Shown one piece after another: positions 21,584 through 34,798 of a DNA stretch of 64,000 nt. Each line of letters begins with the position of its first letter. Position 1 is the first letter of the stretch. Both the position numbers and the translations under genes were made by a program. The DNA is taken from assembly GCF_030463565.1 (NCBI RefSeq), contig NC_134643.1, positions 126,896,309 through 126,960,308 of the forward strand, read 5' to 3'. The notes under the pieces were generated by a model. The model was not told the DNA's origin. It was given only the letters and a program-made list of their open reading frames with translations, and made no database searches. Source of the stretch: Pelecanus crispus (taxonomy: Eukaryota > Chordata > Aves > Pelecaniformes > Pelecanidae).

Positions 21584-24500
21584 ATTTAATGTTTCCTGGC
21601 TGAGTGGTAAAATCTTCAGTAATTCCTGAATTTTTGGCTCAGTCTGCAGGACAGGGCAGCTTGGAAACTCACTTCCTTTTCAATGGCCTTTGCAATGCTT
21701 AAGTGCACTTCAGTCCTGTCTTAAAGCCATCCAAGTGTCTTTTCCAGCACGTGAGATGACATAGGAGTTGGGAAATGAATAAATTTCATCCCTCTGAAGA
21801 GCTGACATGGAACAAAGAGATGCTGGGCAGGCAACAGGAGCTTCTGCTGCCTGCAGGTGACCTTGGCTGTGCCCTGGCAGCAGACTCTGGAGCCATGCTG
21901 CCACAGGCATGAAGAGCCATGAAGCTCTCTAGTTACACATGCAGTTAAGCTCATGGAGGAATTACAGTCAAAAAAGGAAGAGATAAAGGTGTCTGTGGGA
22001 ATCTCAGTGTGACCCTACCTGTCTCTTTGAGCACCTAAATACCAGCTTAAAGCATGGCCCTGAACTTTGAGTGAAAACACTCAAAGAAAAAGGTTTTGAT
22101 TTGTTTCCTCCACGCACTCCTTGTCTGCTTGCTTTTGCATGTTCGGGGCTGGTGCAAGGTGAAGTCAGAACAGAGTTGCAGGTTGGCAATGCATGAAGAC
22201 AGTGCAGTGGTCAGGGAGCAAGAAGCAGTCACTTGCAGCCTGAGGCAAGGGACTGATGCGTGTGTTGGATTTTGGCACTGCTGTTGTGGCAATGCAAATC
22301 ACTAACTGGTTGTCACTGTGGTCCAGTATTGATAGCAGCTCCTAAACTTTTATTCATCTCATTGCAACAATAAACATCCTCTTCTTCTGATAAAAAGGTT
22401 AATTGCACATCAAGTACATTCAAAATCTTAATTTGATTTCTCTTCTCACATTCAGAAGGCTTATGCAGCGTATGGACTCTTCATCTTTTCAGCTGTTCCT
22501 TGTGGAGATTTTTACTTTGGATTCACTGAATCAGCAGCTTAAGTAAATTAACATTAAAAAAGATACATTTTTATGAGCATGGCCATATTATCTGTGTAAA
22601 AAACACCCTATGAATCAAATCTGTAATTAAATATTAGTGCTCAGCTAATTAAAAAATGTGATATTCCAACTGTCATTTTCCTTAACTATCACTAAGGTCA
22701 TTTCACATGTCTACTCATTCCTCTTGCCCAAGGAAATGGATAGCTGCAGAGTGCCAGCTATCGGCGAGCTTGCTTGCTCTTGAGTATCACATACAAGAGC
22801 CTGAATATTGCACCATTAGTTTTTAAATCCTAATTAGTGTTTAAGGAAAAGGTGCTTTTCCTTCACTTCTGCTGAACGGTGCCTAAATCCATGACTGGTA
22901 CTCACTGAAGTCACCCCTGGAACAAGGAGATAAGAATGCATGATCGGTAATACATGGCAACAGGAGGCTATCTGCTTGCCTCAGTTTTGTCACTGCTGTG
23001 TCACTCAGCCTATAGGGCAAGTAATATGTTATAACCCTATAGCCATGCACTAATGAACAGCCCTACAGGGCCAAAGGGATGGGTGGTATAATCTCTTGGC
23101 TCTCCTTTCTGTCTTTCCAGAAGAAGTGGACTCAGGAAGAGCAGCTCACCCTTGGCCAGTGTGGGGACTGGGGGCTGCCACTGAGCACGGCTGTCTGGGA
23201 GGAGGAAGCCCTCCCTGCAGGAACCATGGCTTTGTCCCTTCCCAGAGATGCAGCTGTATTTGCTGTGTGATGTTGTGACAGGGATGAGGCCATTTGTCTT
23301 GCCTTGGGCTGGCCTCTTGTCAACAGAGAAAAATGAGCACCTTCAGGACACGATTCATCTGCCCTGTTTCAGGTATCTAGTTCAGATGAGATGAGATCAC
23401 CCAGAAATGTCTGTTTCTCTCCATTGACTCTGAAAGGAACCTAAAGCAACACTAACTCATAGACCTACATTATAAGACAGCTGTAGGTGCTCAGAAGAAA
23501 CCCCCCTCCCCAACTTTCATGCCTTGGAAAAAGGTACCAGCTTCGTCCATCATGCCAACACCTGGTGAGGTGGGTCAGCAGATCTGTGTGGCATTACAGG
23601 CCTGGGCAGGGCAGTATATGGGCAGGGCAGTATATTGGGTCATGGAGAAAGAGCAGCAATTTTTGCAAGCATGGGGAGTTCAGCAGCAGCTAACTGGGAG
23701 CCTCTGGCTCTGCAGGCACACAGCTGGCACAGGAATTTTTCTGTCTTTTCCAGGATTTTTCCAGTAATGGCCCATAGGGTCTACTCACCATAGTGTCTTT
23801 CAAGACTGGTGTCTTTCCTCCTCTCTTCGCTTCAAGTATAAGCGGGATGGGGATCTCACTAACAGGACTTTGGCCTTGGAGGAAGACACGTGGGACGGGA
23901 CATAATAACCCTCATGTCTTTCTATGCCATATTGCTCTCACCGTGCCTGTCAGAATGCATCTTGACCCCAACATGCACGTCAGGTAAGATGTGCAGTGGC
24001 ACCAGTGCGCTGTTGCACGTGCCTTTGTCTCCATTGCAGTGCTGCTGCCTCCCATCTTACGCAGCCTGCGCGGAGAGCAGCAGCCAGATCATGTGTATCA
24101 GCAAAGACTGGGCAACCCAGGACCTAACAAAGGTAGGTGTGTGTGTGCAGATTATGTAGGAAGAGTGAGGAAGACAGGAAAAAAGGGATTAAAGCAAGGA
24201 CAAGCTGAAAATTCCTTCTATGCTAACTTGTTGGTGCCTACCAGTAGAGCTAAGGAAACTAGTTTAGAAGAGCTGTGACTTCATCATTCCTCCATGACAG
24301 ATCACTGCCTAGCCTTGCAAGCTCGTTATGCCTACTGCATGGGGTCCTCAGAACAGCGAGGCTTACCATGCCAGCCTGAGAGGAGATGCCTGTTCTGATT
24401 CTCGCTGCTAGCAACATGCTTGCCTCACACAAGCAAGCTGGCAGCAGTGGATGTCTTATCTGACAGTGTGATGGAAACTAGATAAACCCTTCCTCCTCTT

Positions 24501-27079
24501 CTTTTGTATTTTGTATGGGCATGAAGCCTTGTGGTTGGCCTGTTATTAATAGTGAGTGTAGTCACACTGCTCTGTGAACAGTTTCCTCAATTCCAGCAAA
24601 AAGTGCTGAACAACTTACTTAGAAGAGAGAGTGAATTTGCAGTTTGTGCTGTGCTCGAAAACTCCCTTTTCCCTGAGTTGTTCAGTCTCATGCTAGTAAC
24701 TGGTTCCTTGCTTCGCTATGACAACTCCGTATTTGCTGGGTTGTCCTTAATGCCTTTTGCAACACAATGGTGCAGATGTGTGCAAGGTGTATTTACATTT
24801 CACTTACAGGAAAATATGGTCTAGGCTGTCACTGCCAAAACAAAAACTAGCAAAGGAAGCTCTCAGGTCACTGTAAAGGGTAATCTGATTTTATTCTGCT
24901 TGTGCAATGTCAGAAGTGATTGATATCTTAAATATGAGGAAATGGAGTTTCCTGCTTTGTCCTACAGCTTGTATTGCAATTGTCTCTGTCTCATTCTCTT
25001 TTATTAAATGATCTCTCCATGGGTAGCTGGGAACAGTCTCCCTTTTCATTCTCTACATTGTACAATGCAGTTTGTAATTATTTCGTGATGACTTTAATTA
25101 GCCTTTCTTTCATTAAGGTTACAAGCACCACATTTAGTGATTTATTCGGTTTTTCATTTGTCTACTCAGCTCTTGAAAGAGCTGGGGGAGTTGAGGAGCT
25201 TAAAAGAGAGTGAAATGGCTATTCAATTTTGGAATTACCTCTGACACAGACTCAGAGTACACAACTAGTTGTCATTTCTTCAGACCAAAAGCATTACACT
25301 GGAAAACTGCCAAAGTTAAATGACTCTGCAGGATCCTTCTTGTTTTCCTGTCAGCTTGCTCAGACTCTGGCCAGGGTGGCTGCAGGTGCTGGCCTTCAAT
25401 CCACCGCACCAGCTAGGCTGGCGGGGAGCTGGGCAGTGAAAACTTCCATCCATGACTTGCCTGAAGGTTCCTTCTTTCCCTAACCCTCTTCTCTTCACCT
25501 TCCTTTCCCAACAAAAAGCTAGTAAGCTGCTACAAAACTGGAAGTATAACTTGAATAAAATGATGCTGAGACATTTCCATCCGCTGTGGGGTTACCTTGT
25601 TCATGTCTGTCAGGCCTGTCCTCTTCTACTCAGAAAAGCTATCTGAGCCGAGTTTGAGGAATTGCTGTTAGTTTGGGATGCCCAGGTGTGTGTTCTTGCC
25701 CTTAACGACACAGCCTGCTGCCACTGAGCACACATTACACCATTAGCATATGCAGTATGGTTGCAAGGAGCTTCTCAGCAAGGGTGCTCTACATCTGGAA
25801 ACTCTAGATGTCCACAGTGCATGCACAGATGACATGGAAAGTAGATCTGAATGGTTCAAAATAGAAGAAGGAAACAGAGGGATGCTTACTGTCCATGCAC
25901 TACACAGAGTGCACCTTGGTGGAAATAAAAGCAGATTTTAACGTGGGAGATGTGGTGTATTCTGCAGCTGTCAGTAGTGAACCAATGCTGGAATTTTTAA
26001 AAGTACCGATTTGGTAACATTGAAAAGCATTGTGCCTAACATAGAGTAGCTAGGTACTTTCTGTCTCGCTGGACTGAAAGCCAGTGGTTGCTGTGGGACC
26101 ACTGATACCAGTCTGCCTGTTTACAAGCAAGGCAACAAGAGAAGAATCCCAGTAGTGCTCTGTATGTGGGACAGACCCACTATGAACCTGACATGACTCA
26201 TAGCACTGCAGCAAATAGCAGAGTAATTTAATAAAATTTGGGAAGGAGCTGCATGGCATGAGTAAATCAATGAAGACAAAGAAGTACTTTTCAGGCCCTT
26301 AGGATGGAAGATGATGCTACATAGCACTTGCTGGCACAAAACTTGTAAATCATTGTCCTGGACAGTTTGCAGTCATGATTCCTAAAAATATCTCTACAAA
26401 GAACCTTGACCAAGTTGAATAAAATTTGGAGTCCTGGGGAAACGTCATTATTCCTAAAAATGTTGCATCAGAATTCAGAAAAGGCCACAGCAATGGCTGG
26501 ATTATGTTGGGGTCTCTGACACCAACTCAAGGCAAAATAACAGAATGGCTTTGACAGTGAACTATAATACCAAACAAGACGCATAATGCCGTGTGCTGAG
26601 AAGACTGTCCTTTTCTGAGTCTGCCCTAGCCAGGTCAGGCCTTTTTCTATGAGCAGGTACCAGCCTGATTTATGAAAATACATGCATGTTCACATGTGAT
26701 AAAGCTACATTGTTGTGAGGTTTGACTTAGTATCCTATGACAACCTGTCCAATACTGTGCAATATCATAAAATAAGATAAATAGTTTAGCAACTGGTAAA
26801 CTAACATACCTCAAGGCAGTTATCACTGGGGAAGCTTCTAATGGGCATGTTTTGATTAAGATTGCACTGGAGATAGCGTTAGGCCTGAAGTGATTAAATA
26901 TTTGCATCAGTGATTCAGAAGTAAATATAACTCCTTGGCTGATTAAGGTGTGTGACTTATGCAGAATGGTAAACAAAGAGACTAGAACTGTTGCATGCAA
27001 CGCTCTTGACTTCTTGATAAGCTTGACCCACTTAAGTGAAATGTATTTAAGTAGTCGACTGCATAGATACACTTTTAGG

Positions 27080-27830
27080 AATAAGGAATGAAGGTCATGC
27101 TGTATCCCAAGATAGGATGCTGTATCCCAGCAGGAATGGACTCAGAAAAGGATTTGGCAATCGAAGGATAAGCAAATCAGCATGAGCTGCCATAGTTACA
27201 CTGTGGCCAAAAAAGGTTAATGGGATGCTTGGATTAACAGTGCATAAGCAGGGCAGAAGTAAGGTGATGTTAACTCTGAACGTGGGGTGAATGTGGGATC
27301 AACGCTGGAATGCTACATCAAGTTTTGGCATCAACTGCTCTAAGGAGAGGCTGAAAAGGTATAAAAAAGAGCCACAAATGATGAGATGGCAGGAGAAACT
27401 GCCCTACAGAGAGCCCTAAAGGGTTCAGTGCATTTAGCTTATCAGAAGACTGGATACAACTTTATTATTATGTCTAAGTATCTACCTTCTTAGGATCAGG
27501 GGAAGGAAAAGTACCAAACTATAAAAGGCTTTTTAACCTGGTTAATTACACATGTAAACAAATAGTTGAAAACTGGAGTAGACACATAAATACAAGTTAT
27601 TTTACAGCAAATGACAAACTGGTGGAATAAACTATCAAAGGCAACCTTGCCCTTCTTTGATTTGGTACCTTCAAATAAAGCCAGAATACCTGTCCAGAAG
27701 AGAGCTGAACATTAGTGACTCTCATACAGGGTAACTGAGCATCACTGAAGGACCGGTGACATACAAGGGACCAGACTAGCAGATATGGCCTCTTAGTCTG
27801 ACATGTATCAGTCTATCAATGGCCAGATAT
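27080..27830 (+). mobile_element. Decayed CR1-type LINE 3' region, plus strand
   Basis: In order it shows CAAATCAGCATGAGC, TGTGGCCAAAAAAGGTTAATG, GCTACATCAAGTTTTGG, AAAGAGCCACAAATGATGAG, ATTTAGCTTATCAGAAGACT and near the end CAGACTAGCAGATATGGCC. This is the order of landmarks in the last part of CR1-type ORF2 and its 3' end. There are many substitutions and no open frame, so it is an old copy. Confidence 0.7.
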
Positions 27831-30800
27831 GAATTAGGAAAGGCTCATCATGAAAGGCTTTCATGTCAGGAACTGACCAAGGAAGTCAGGCACTACTGAA
27901 TGCCATGGCTGTGAGGTTTGTGATGGTGCCAAATTATTTGCAGGGTTCCAAGTGCCACTCTCAAGCCTCTATTAGCTGTGCCAGGGACTCCAAGGAGCTC
28001 ATCTCTCCAAACTGACAGAGTGTCACTCTGATAACCGTGACAAACTTGAGTGTAGTTCAGGGCCTGCAGTTTGGCTCCCTCACGGGTAATGATAGCTCTG
28101 CTTCCTTAGGAGGCTTCTCGGTGACCAGGCACCTTTTGCAGAGTGCATCACACTCATTTCTTGTTTCTGGATGTAATTTTGGACAAAAGCATTACCAAGT
28201 ACATGTAACAAGCAAACAAGCATGTACGAAGCTTACCAGCTCCTGCTACGCTCCTTTCTGCATGTAGTCATGGTAGTTGGCTGATACAAGTCTGTTGGTG
28301 CTTTGTTCTCCTATCAGTCTCATGTGGGCTACTGGAAGGAGCAAGTGAGACAACTTTTCCAATGCCTTGTTGGTAACTATACAGTTTTGAGGGGCTTTGT
28401 AGCTTTCCTCCCCTGAGCTAAAGCAGAATTTGAGGGGGACTGCACTGTAGGAATGCAGAAATATGTCTGAAATAGCCTCTGTGGTAGGGACCTTTTCCCT
28501 AGAGCCCTTGTCTGCTTCTGGCATGATATATGGGTGACAGAAAAATTTGCTATTTCTCCTCTCATGATAACTGAGGGAAAGTAAATTTGCTGTGAGCATG
28601 CTATGTTGACATCAACAGAAAGTAGTGAGTTCATATAAATTATGCTCAATCTCTGACAAAATAACTCTATTTGTTTGAGCAGGAAGACTGATGTGTTTTC
28701 TTGCTCTCTCTTAGCATGCCTTGGGACCAGCTGGCTATGGCAACTGAGGGCTACTTAGATACAGACTAATGGACCACCATCTCTTGCAGAGCTGAGCTAA
28801 TCCATCGCATCTACTATTACTTCTTTACAGTGTTATCCCCCCTCAGTTTGTTTGAGCCAAAACGCTCAGACAAATAACAACCTTGCATCAAAGTCAGCAC
28901 TGTACGCCCCACTGATTCCCATGAGTACAATAGAGAGTAGCCATAAAAATGAATTGCAGCTAAAACTGGTCAGAAATAGGATGGTGTTTTGCTCTTGAAT
29001 TTCTTGCCTTGGGATCTCAGCAGATTCCTGGAAATGCTAGTTGAAGACAGAAGTGGCATAAGAACACAGCTTAGGCGGTATCCGCCTCTGTAACACTGGC
29101 CATGGCTATTCAAAGTTAGGTGTCTGGAGCCCTCCCCAGTTGATAGGGAATCCAAGATGGATCCAGAATCCATCCCAAATCGAGGTAAATATTTAAGAAG
29201 GAAAGACTGAATTTTCTTTTGGGGATGCCCATTTCTCTCCACTGACTGAAAGAGAGTCTGCATGACTAGCTTAGATACCAATTTTCTAGGCAGCTAAAAT
29301 TAGAGATGAATCCCACCCATTATACAGAGTATACCTAACCTGAAAGGAATGACTGATTATGTTCTTCAATATTAAATAGATCTGAAGGCAGATCTGTTTA
29401 AACTGACTGATCACATTCTTCTCAAATAGCATTATGTGAATATTTCCAGTATAGATAGGGAAGTATTAATGTCATGTACAAAAAGACATGACAAAATTGA
29501 GAGGGGTTATGACTGTTGTTCCAATAAATAGGGAAGGAGAACAACAGGAAGGGAGAAGAAAAATGTGATCCAAGTCAGGGATTTATTGTATTTTAGTAAG
29601 ATGCTTCTTCAAATTTCCATCCCACTGCCAAAAACTACCAGAATAGTCTTTTTAGTTGGAGACTGTGTGCAAAGCTGCTAATAACTTCCTAGTAGTAAAG
29701 GAAAGTTTGGTATGTCATTGGTGGTTTTTTTGATGTATCACCTGAAAGTAACATGTATGTCGATGTCTTTCAAGTCCTAATACATGGGAACTTAAGCAGA
29801 GAATATCTCTTCAGTTAAAATAATTCTCTTCCAGTAAGATACTGATTTTTTTTCCCACTATGCTTTCCCTTCCTCTATCCTTTTTTTTTTTTAAAGCACA
29901 ATGCAGACTCATGGCCACTAGCTGCCAGAAACCTAGGGTCTCAGTCTTTCTCAGGATCAGACTGTAAGTTTTTTCTCAACTTCATCTTTAGGCTGTTCAA
30001 ACCTACTGATATTCTTTCCACTCTTATTTCACTAAACCTACGGAAATAATTGGGGTAGGGCATAAGAAGAGAGAAAACATACTTCAGAAACCATCCAAAA
30101 CAGTGCATATTTTCAAATGACAGTGACACTCCATCTGGGATAAACTGTTGTTGTTGGGTTTTTATTTAGGTCAATAATTGTGTGTTTCACAGTGGGATAT
30201 GTTTCTTTGTGCTCTCAGCTCCTTTGACGTTTTAGGCAGATTTAGAAACATAACTCTGAAACGAAAACCCCAAATGTTTGTCTTTGATAAACTTTTTTTT
30301 TTAAAAAGGACATTTTTCTCAAAAGCTCCTTAAATCTTTTCCACAGAATTCCTTAAACTCTGCCCAGACCAGCTTAAATTAACAGCAAGTTGCAAATAGT
30401 TAAAGCTGAGGTATTTTTTTAATGAAAACTCCATCTAAAATATTTTGCCTTTTATAGTTGACACTTTCATTTTCCCATCTGCCTCTTCCACACTTCCCAG
30501 TTGAACTTTTCCTACATGTTGTATCTCAGCAGTTAAGTTCACGCTGGTGTCTTCATTTCCCCAGGTTATACTGCTTCTATACATGAACTAGTTCTTGCAC
30601 AGAGACACCAGAGCTATCAGTACTGCACTAAAATGCCTCCCGTGGCTGTGCTGTAAATCTGCCCTCTCCGGCTGTTGGTGTGTTTCCACTTTGCCCTGCC
30701 CTTCCCAGTGCATTTCTGCTTGCGATATCCTTTTGCTTTCCTGTGAGCTGCACCAATCTACTCTCTGTATTGCTTACCCTGCTGTAAAGCCTGGAAGCTA

Positions 30801-33257
30801 CTACTATTTCCTCATCTATTTTAAGAGTCAGAGTTTTGTCCCGGCCTGCTTGTCCTCACCTTCATTTGTAGCTTCCCTTTTTTTTTGTCCTGGATTTTTT
30901 TTAACACGGTTTTATATCTCTTCTTTTTTTTTTTTTTCCCACAGAGTTGTGTTCTTGATCTTTTTGTCTGCAGGGACCAGGGGATCACCTGTAAAGTTAA
31001 TGGAAGAGTTAATGAGGGAATGTAGGAATGCAGGAGACTGCTATTTTTAGCATGCTTCGTCTTATGTAATCATTTTTTTCCTGTGTGGTATCAAAATAGA
31101 TACCAAATAGAACTTGGTTTCTGAGAAACCTGTTTTATGTCTCAGTGTTTTACAAGAAGCTCCCTTAGATACTGATACTGTGGCAGCCATGAAAAAAGAA
31201 GTCCTCAGGATCTGATCATGGACTCTTGCTCAGGAAAAACTCTCGTGGAAGGTGATGGGAGTGGTGCTTGAGGCTGCAGTGTCGAACCATCACTTGTACC
31301 ATGCCTAACGTCTGTGCCTCAGTGCCACTTCACGCAGTGAAGGGTAGTGTTCACGCACACCGTTAAAAGCAGCATGGCAAGTACGCGGTTGAGCCCACAC
31401 TGCTTCAGCCGTAATGTTGATAGAGAAGCCACCACTTTATTGATCAGGGGCACGTAATGCCGCATGAACTCGGTGCAATGCTCCTCCTTGCACACTGCTG
31501 GCCTGTGAACGAGGGGCAGCGACACGACCCAGCTGGAGATGCGGGCAAGCCCAGGCGGGCAGCGTGGGCAGCCGACGGGCAGCGCATGCCTTCCTGCGAA
31601 GGACTGGTTCGTAAAAGGCACAGTTCAGCCCTTAGTACCTGAAGCACCTTACAGACGGAGCTAAAACTTTTGTTTGTGCACCAGATTTCAGTACCGTACG
31701 TTTAAGTTTTGTTACAGCCTTTATGTTGTTTTCCTTCCTTCTTCCTGAGCCCTGAAGAAGTCAAAACAGGATAGTAAGCATCGTGCTTACTGTATCACAC
31801 ATTCATTAAGGTCAGGGTATCTCTTGCTCTCTCTCTACCTTGTTCTACCTCACAGATAAAATACATGATGATATCTTTAAGCAGTTTGTTTTACCCTGTA
31901 AATGCCTTAAACATATACAGCAGTATTTCACAGCCCTTTTCAGGTCCTGTAGGGAGATAATGCAGACTTCTCAATGTTTCTAAGGGAAAATAAAGGAGAC
32001 AACCTTGAATAAATTTTAGGTGCTATAGACACGTGTTCCAAATCAAGTTAAAACCCCGGACCCTCACTGGAAGAACGCTTCATAATTTGTCTGTATTTCT
32101 AATATTAGGAGATAATTGTATTTCAAATTTATTCTCAAACACAGTTCAAGCCTTCAGTGAGGACTTCTGGATGGGCCCATCCATGTTTGGTCTGGTATTC
32201 CACAGCAGGTAGGCATTTCTTCCTCAATACATGAGTTAGAAGTAAATAATTTTCTGTAACATCTACAGACTGAATCCAAGGTCAAGTACAGTGAGTCTCC
32301 ACACTCTATTCCTTGGCAATAGGACGTAGTGGATGGTAAAAGTTCACGTTTCCAAAGGGGAGTCTTCTCTCATGGAAGAGATATCTACTGAGGGTTATTA
32401 GCACATTCAGGAGTGACAACTAAGTCAGGAAGTCCTTGAGCCAAAAATGTCTGTAGGCTGGGAGAGTATCAGGGAGGTATCTGATACAAGCCAGCCCTGT
32501 GTTTAAGCTCTTCTCTGAGCATCCATCTCCCAGCCACTGCCAGGAGGGAGGGTACTGCGGTAGACGGGCCCCCGTCTGACCCGGCGCAGATGTTCTGTGC
32601 AGCAGTTCCCTCCCCGCAGCGCTGTGCCGCCTGCGGTAAACACCCCTCCACAGCTCAGCAAGGATAAAATACTTACCTACCTTCCAGGGGCTTTGTGAAG
32701 ATTACCTCCGTGTCTGTACAATGCTACGTGAGCACCAAGCGTTATGGCAAGCTCCCTGGTTAGAAGATTCCTCACAGATTATGACTTGTGTACATAACTG
32801 TCCGTAGACACTTTGAATCCAATTCTCAGACCCCTGCTACAATTTAACCCTTCTTCCTGCTGCTTCCAGAGGAATCGAGAGGGAGCCTCAGCACACCCCA
32901 AAAACAGGCCCGGAGGGTACGTAGCTTCAGGGGCACTTCAGGTGGTTGATGGGTCTTCCAGCATCGGGCTTCTTGGTGGACTGGTTGGGCAGAGCTTTCT
33001 GCCACCAGGTAGCATGGCTAACGCATCTAACTCAAACCCTAGTCACGGATCTAGATTCAAGTCAGCAGCGCCAACGCAACCCTAACGGCACGTGAACACC
33101 ACCCACTGCGCTTCGTGGGCAAGTGTGTGGTTCAGGCTCCGTCTTTGCAGGACCTTCGATTTGATACAGGTCTTCGATTTGAGGAAAAAACGAAGGAAGA
33201 TGGAAACCCAGTGACAACCTTTCTTTCTCTCCATTTCTGAGCCACAATGGCTTGCTC

Positions 33258-33300
33258 AGCTTAGAAATTAGAGATCCTTTCCAACCTTAATGATTCCTAG
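33258..33300 (+). mobile_element. Short CR1 3' tail
   Basis: GAGATCCTTTCCAACCTTAA followed by TGATTCCTAG is the terminal part of a CR1 tail, about 100 bp upstream of a second, better kept one. Confidence 0.6.
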
Positions 33301-33369
33301 TTTTTACTTTCATTAAAAAATAATCCAGCCACCAAGCCAGGAAACATGAAAGTGCTACTCTACCCTGAA

Positions 33370-33463
33370 TTGGTTTAGTGGTGGACTTGGTAGTGTTAGG
33401 TTAATGGTTGGACTGGATGATCTTGAAGGTCTTTTCCAACCTAAATGATGCTATGATTCTAAA
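33370..33463 (+). mobile_element. CR1 3' end just upstream of ABCG1
   Basis: TGGTTTAGTGGTGGACTTGG, then GGTTGGACTGGATGATCTTG and CTATGATTCT are a well-preserved CR1 tail. It belongs to the same subfamily as the pair near 21.3 kb (shared TTTAGTGGTGGACTTGG block in reverse). It ends about 600 bp before the ABCG1 start codon, at the edge of the CpG island. Confidence 0.9.
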
Positions 33464-34070
33464 TCAATGGCGCGTGAGTCCCGGGGCCAGAGGAGCCATC
33501 TCCTCCTCACGCGGGCGGGATGGCACAAGGCAGAAAGAGACGGTGCTTCGATTCCCCGTCTCCTCGGGGAACGCCATCCCGGGCCCCCCCCCGGGAGCTC
33601 ATGAGGAAGCCGGGCCTCAAGCTGTGCCGGTTAGGAGTGCGGCGGCAACGCCGGGCCCCTCTCCGCAGGGCCGTCCCGACCAGCGGCCGGTCCCCCGGAG
33701 AAGCGTCTGCCGCCGGTTTCGGCAGAGGGAAAGCCACGGCCGCCCGCGGGACGGGCTGGTGCCCAGAGCGGGGCCAGGCTGCCCACGCCTCCCCACGGCG
33801 GAGGGGCGGCCCTGCGGGCTGGGGCCCCCCGGCCCCCCGGCCCCGTCCCGCCGGCTCCTTCGGGGGGCCGTGCCTGCCGCGGCGGGCCGGGGCGGAGGCG
33901 GCCACGGGCGGAGGCGGCCCCAGCGCGGCGGGAGCTCCCTCCCTCCCTCCCTGCCCGCCCGCCCGCCCGCCTCCCGCAGCCGCTCTGGGCGGAGAGGCGG
34001 CACTCGAGGGCTCCGCACGGCGCCGGCGGAGCGGGAGCCGCCGCCAGCAGCCGGCCGTGCGGCGAGGCAC

Positions 34071-34112
34071 ATGGCATGTCTGATGGCGGCCTTCTCCCTG
34101 GGCACCGCTTTG
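34071..34112 (+). CDS. ABCG1: ABCG1 coding exon 1
   Basis: The 42 coding bases read MACLMAAFSLGTAL and end at a donor TTG|GTAAGG, phase 0. The human ABCG1 N-terminus is nearly the same (MACLMAAFSVGTAM), which fixes the identity and start. ABCG1 is a half-size ABC transporter that dimerises and moves cholesterol and related sterols out of cells toward HDL. This exon is part of the cytosolic N-terminus before the ATP-binding domain. The context at -3 is C, not the preferred purine, but +4 is G. The frame stays open for 221 codons upstream (to 33408), yet that part is simple GC-rich 5' UTR and CR1 sequence and is probably untranslated. Confidence 0.93.
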
Positions 34113-34538
34113 GTAAGGCGCGCCCTGCCCGCCCGGCCTCCCCGCGGCGAGGGGCGGGCGCGGTGCGGGGGGACGGAGCGGGGGCTCCGCGGGGCGCCCG
34201 CCCGCTCTCCCTGAGGAGAAACCGGGGCCGGGCGGCGGGGCCGGGGCTGCGTCCGGCCGAGGGGTGCCGGGTGCGGGGCAGCCCGCGGTGGGCTGCGGGA
34301 GGGGACGGCGGGGCTTGACCGCTGGTTACCTCTGGGCCGTAGCTAAGGCCGGGGGATTAGCGGCTGCTCGGAGCATGCTCCCTGCGCCGCTGCGCCCCGT
34401 CCTTTTCAAAACAGATTTGCGGAGGGACCGTCGCCTTTGCATAACACCGGGGGCCAGCGGCACAGGGGCGGGAGCCGGCGGGGGCAGGCGGGACGCGGGG
34501 CGGGCAGGGGCTGCGGGAGCCCCCCCGCCGCTCTCAGC

Positions 34539-34562
34539 GGGGGGGGGGGGGGGGGGGGGGGG
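34539..34562 (+). repeat. Poly-G run (24 G)
   Basis: An uninterrupted run about 430 bp after ABCG1 exon 1. It is a likely G-quadruplex former and a place where sequencing length is unreliable. Confidence 0.9.
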
Positions 34563-34679
34563 CGTTTGCTGCCCTGCCCGCTGGGCGCCGGGGAGCGGAG
34601 TCCGGCTCCTCACGGGCGAGATAAAACTGTGCGGGAAATAGAGCGGCGTGAAACCAACTAAGACGTGAGAGCAGCCTTT

Positions 34680-34798
34680 GAGACCGCGGCGCTCTGCGGG
34701 TCCGGCGCCCGTCGGCGGGTCAGCGGAGGAGCGGGGTTCGGCGGTGTCGGCGGGCGTGCGAGGGCGGTTCGGGCGGCGGCTCGGAGCACGGGGCGCCG
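34680..34798 (+). other. Possible alternative ABCG1 first exon (donor at 34799)
   Basis: GCCG|GTGAGT at 34798/34799 is a near-perfect splice donor within the CpG island. A transcript starting here could splice to the acceptor at 37126 and begin translation at the exon 2 methionine (37150). The 5' limit is arbitrary. Human ABCG1 is known for several alternative first exons, but this one is only inferred from the donor. Confidence 0.25.

Larger units (their letters stand above)
19190..33257. other. Intergenic region between the mucin/SEA gene and ABCG1
   Basis: Apart from the CR1 and simple repeats listed separately I see no gene here. Open frames are short (mostly under 120 codons), lack splice context and show no recognisable domain. 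Small features are a 17 bp tandem duplication with GGGCAGGGCAGTATAT near 23597-23637, a T-rich stretch around 30880-30945 and a CpG-richer patch at 31320-31640. Confidence 0.6.

Noticed and set aside
33408-34070. 221-codon in-frame extension upstream of the ABCG1 start
   Set aside because: It begins inside a CR1 tail and runs through low-complexity GC-rich DNA with open frames in all directions. Human ABCG1 starts at the MACLMAAF methionine.
33507-34105. Overlapping frames of 148-187 codons on both strands in the CpG island
   Set aside because: Stop codons are rare in GC-rich DNA. The predicted proteins are Pro/Arg/Gly/Ala-rich with no domain.
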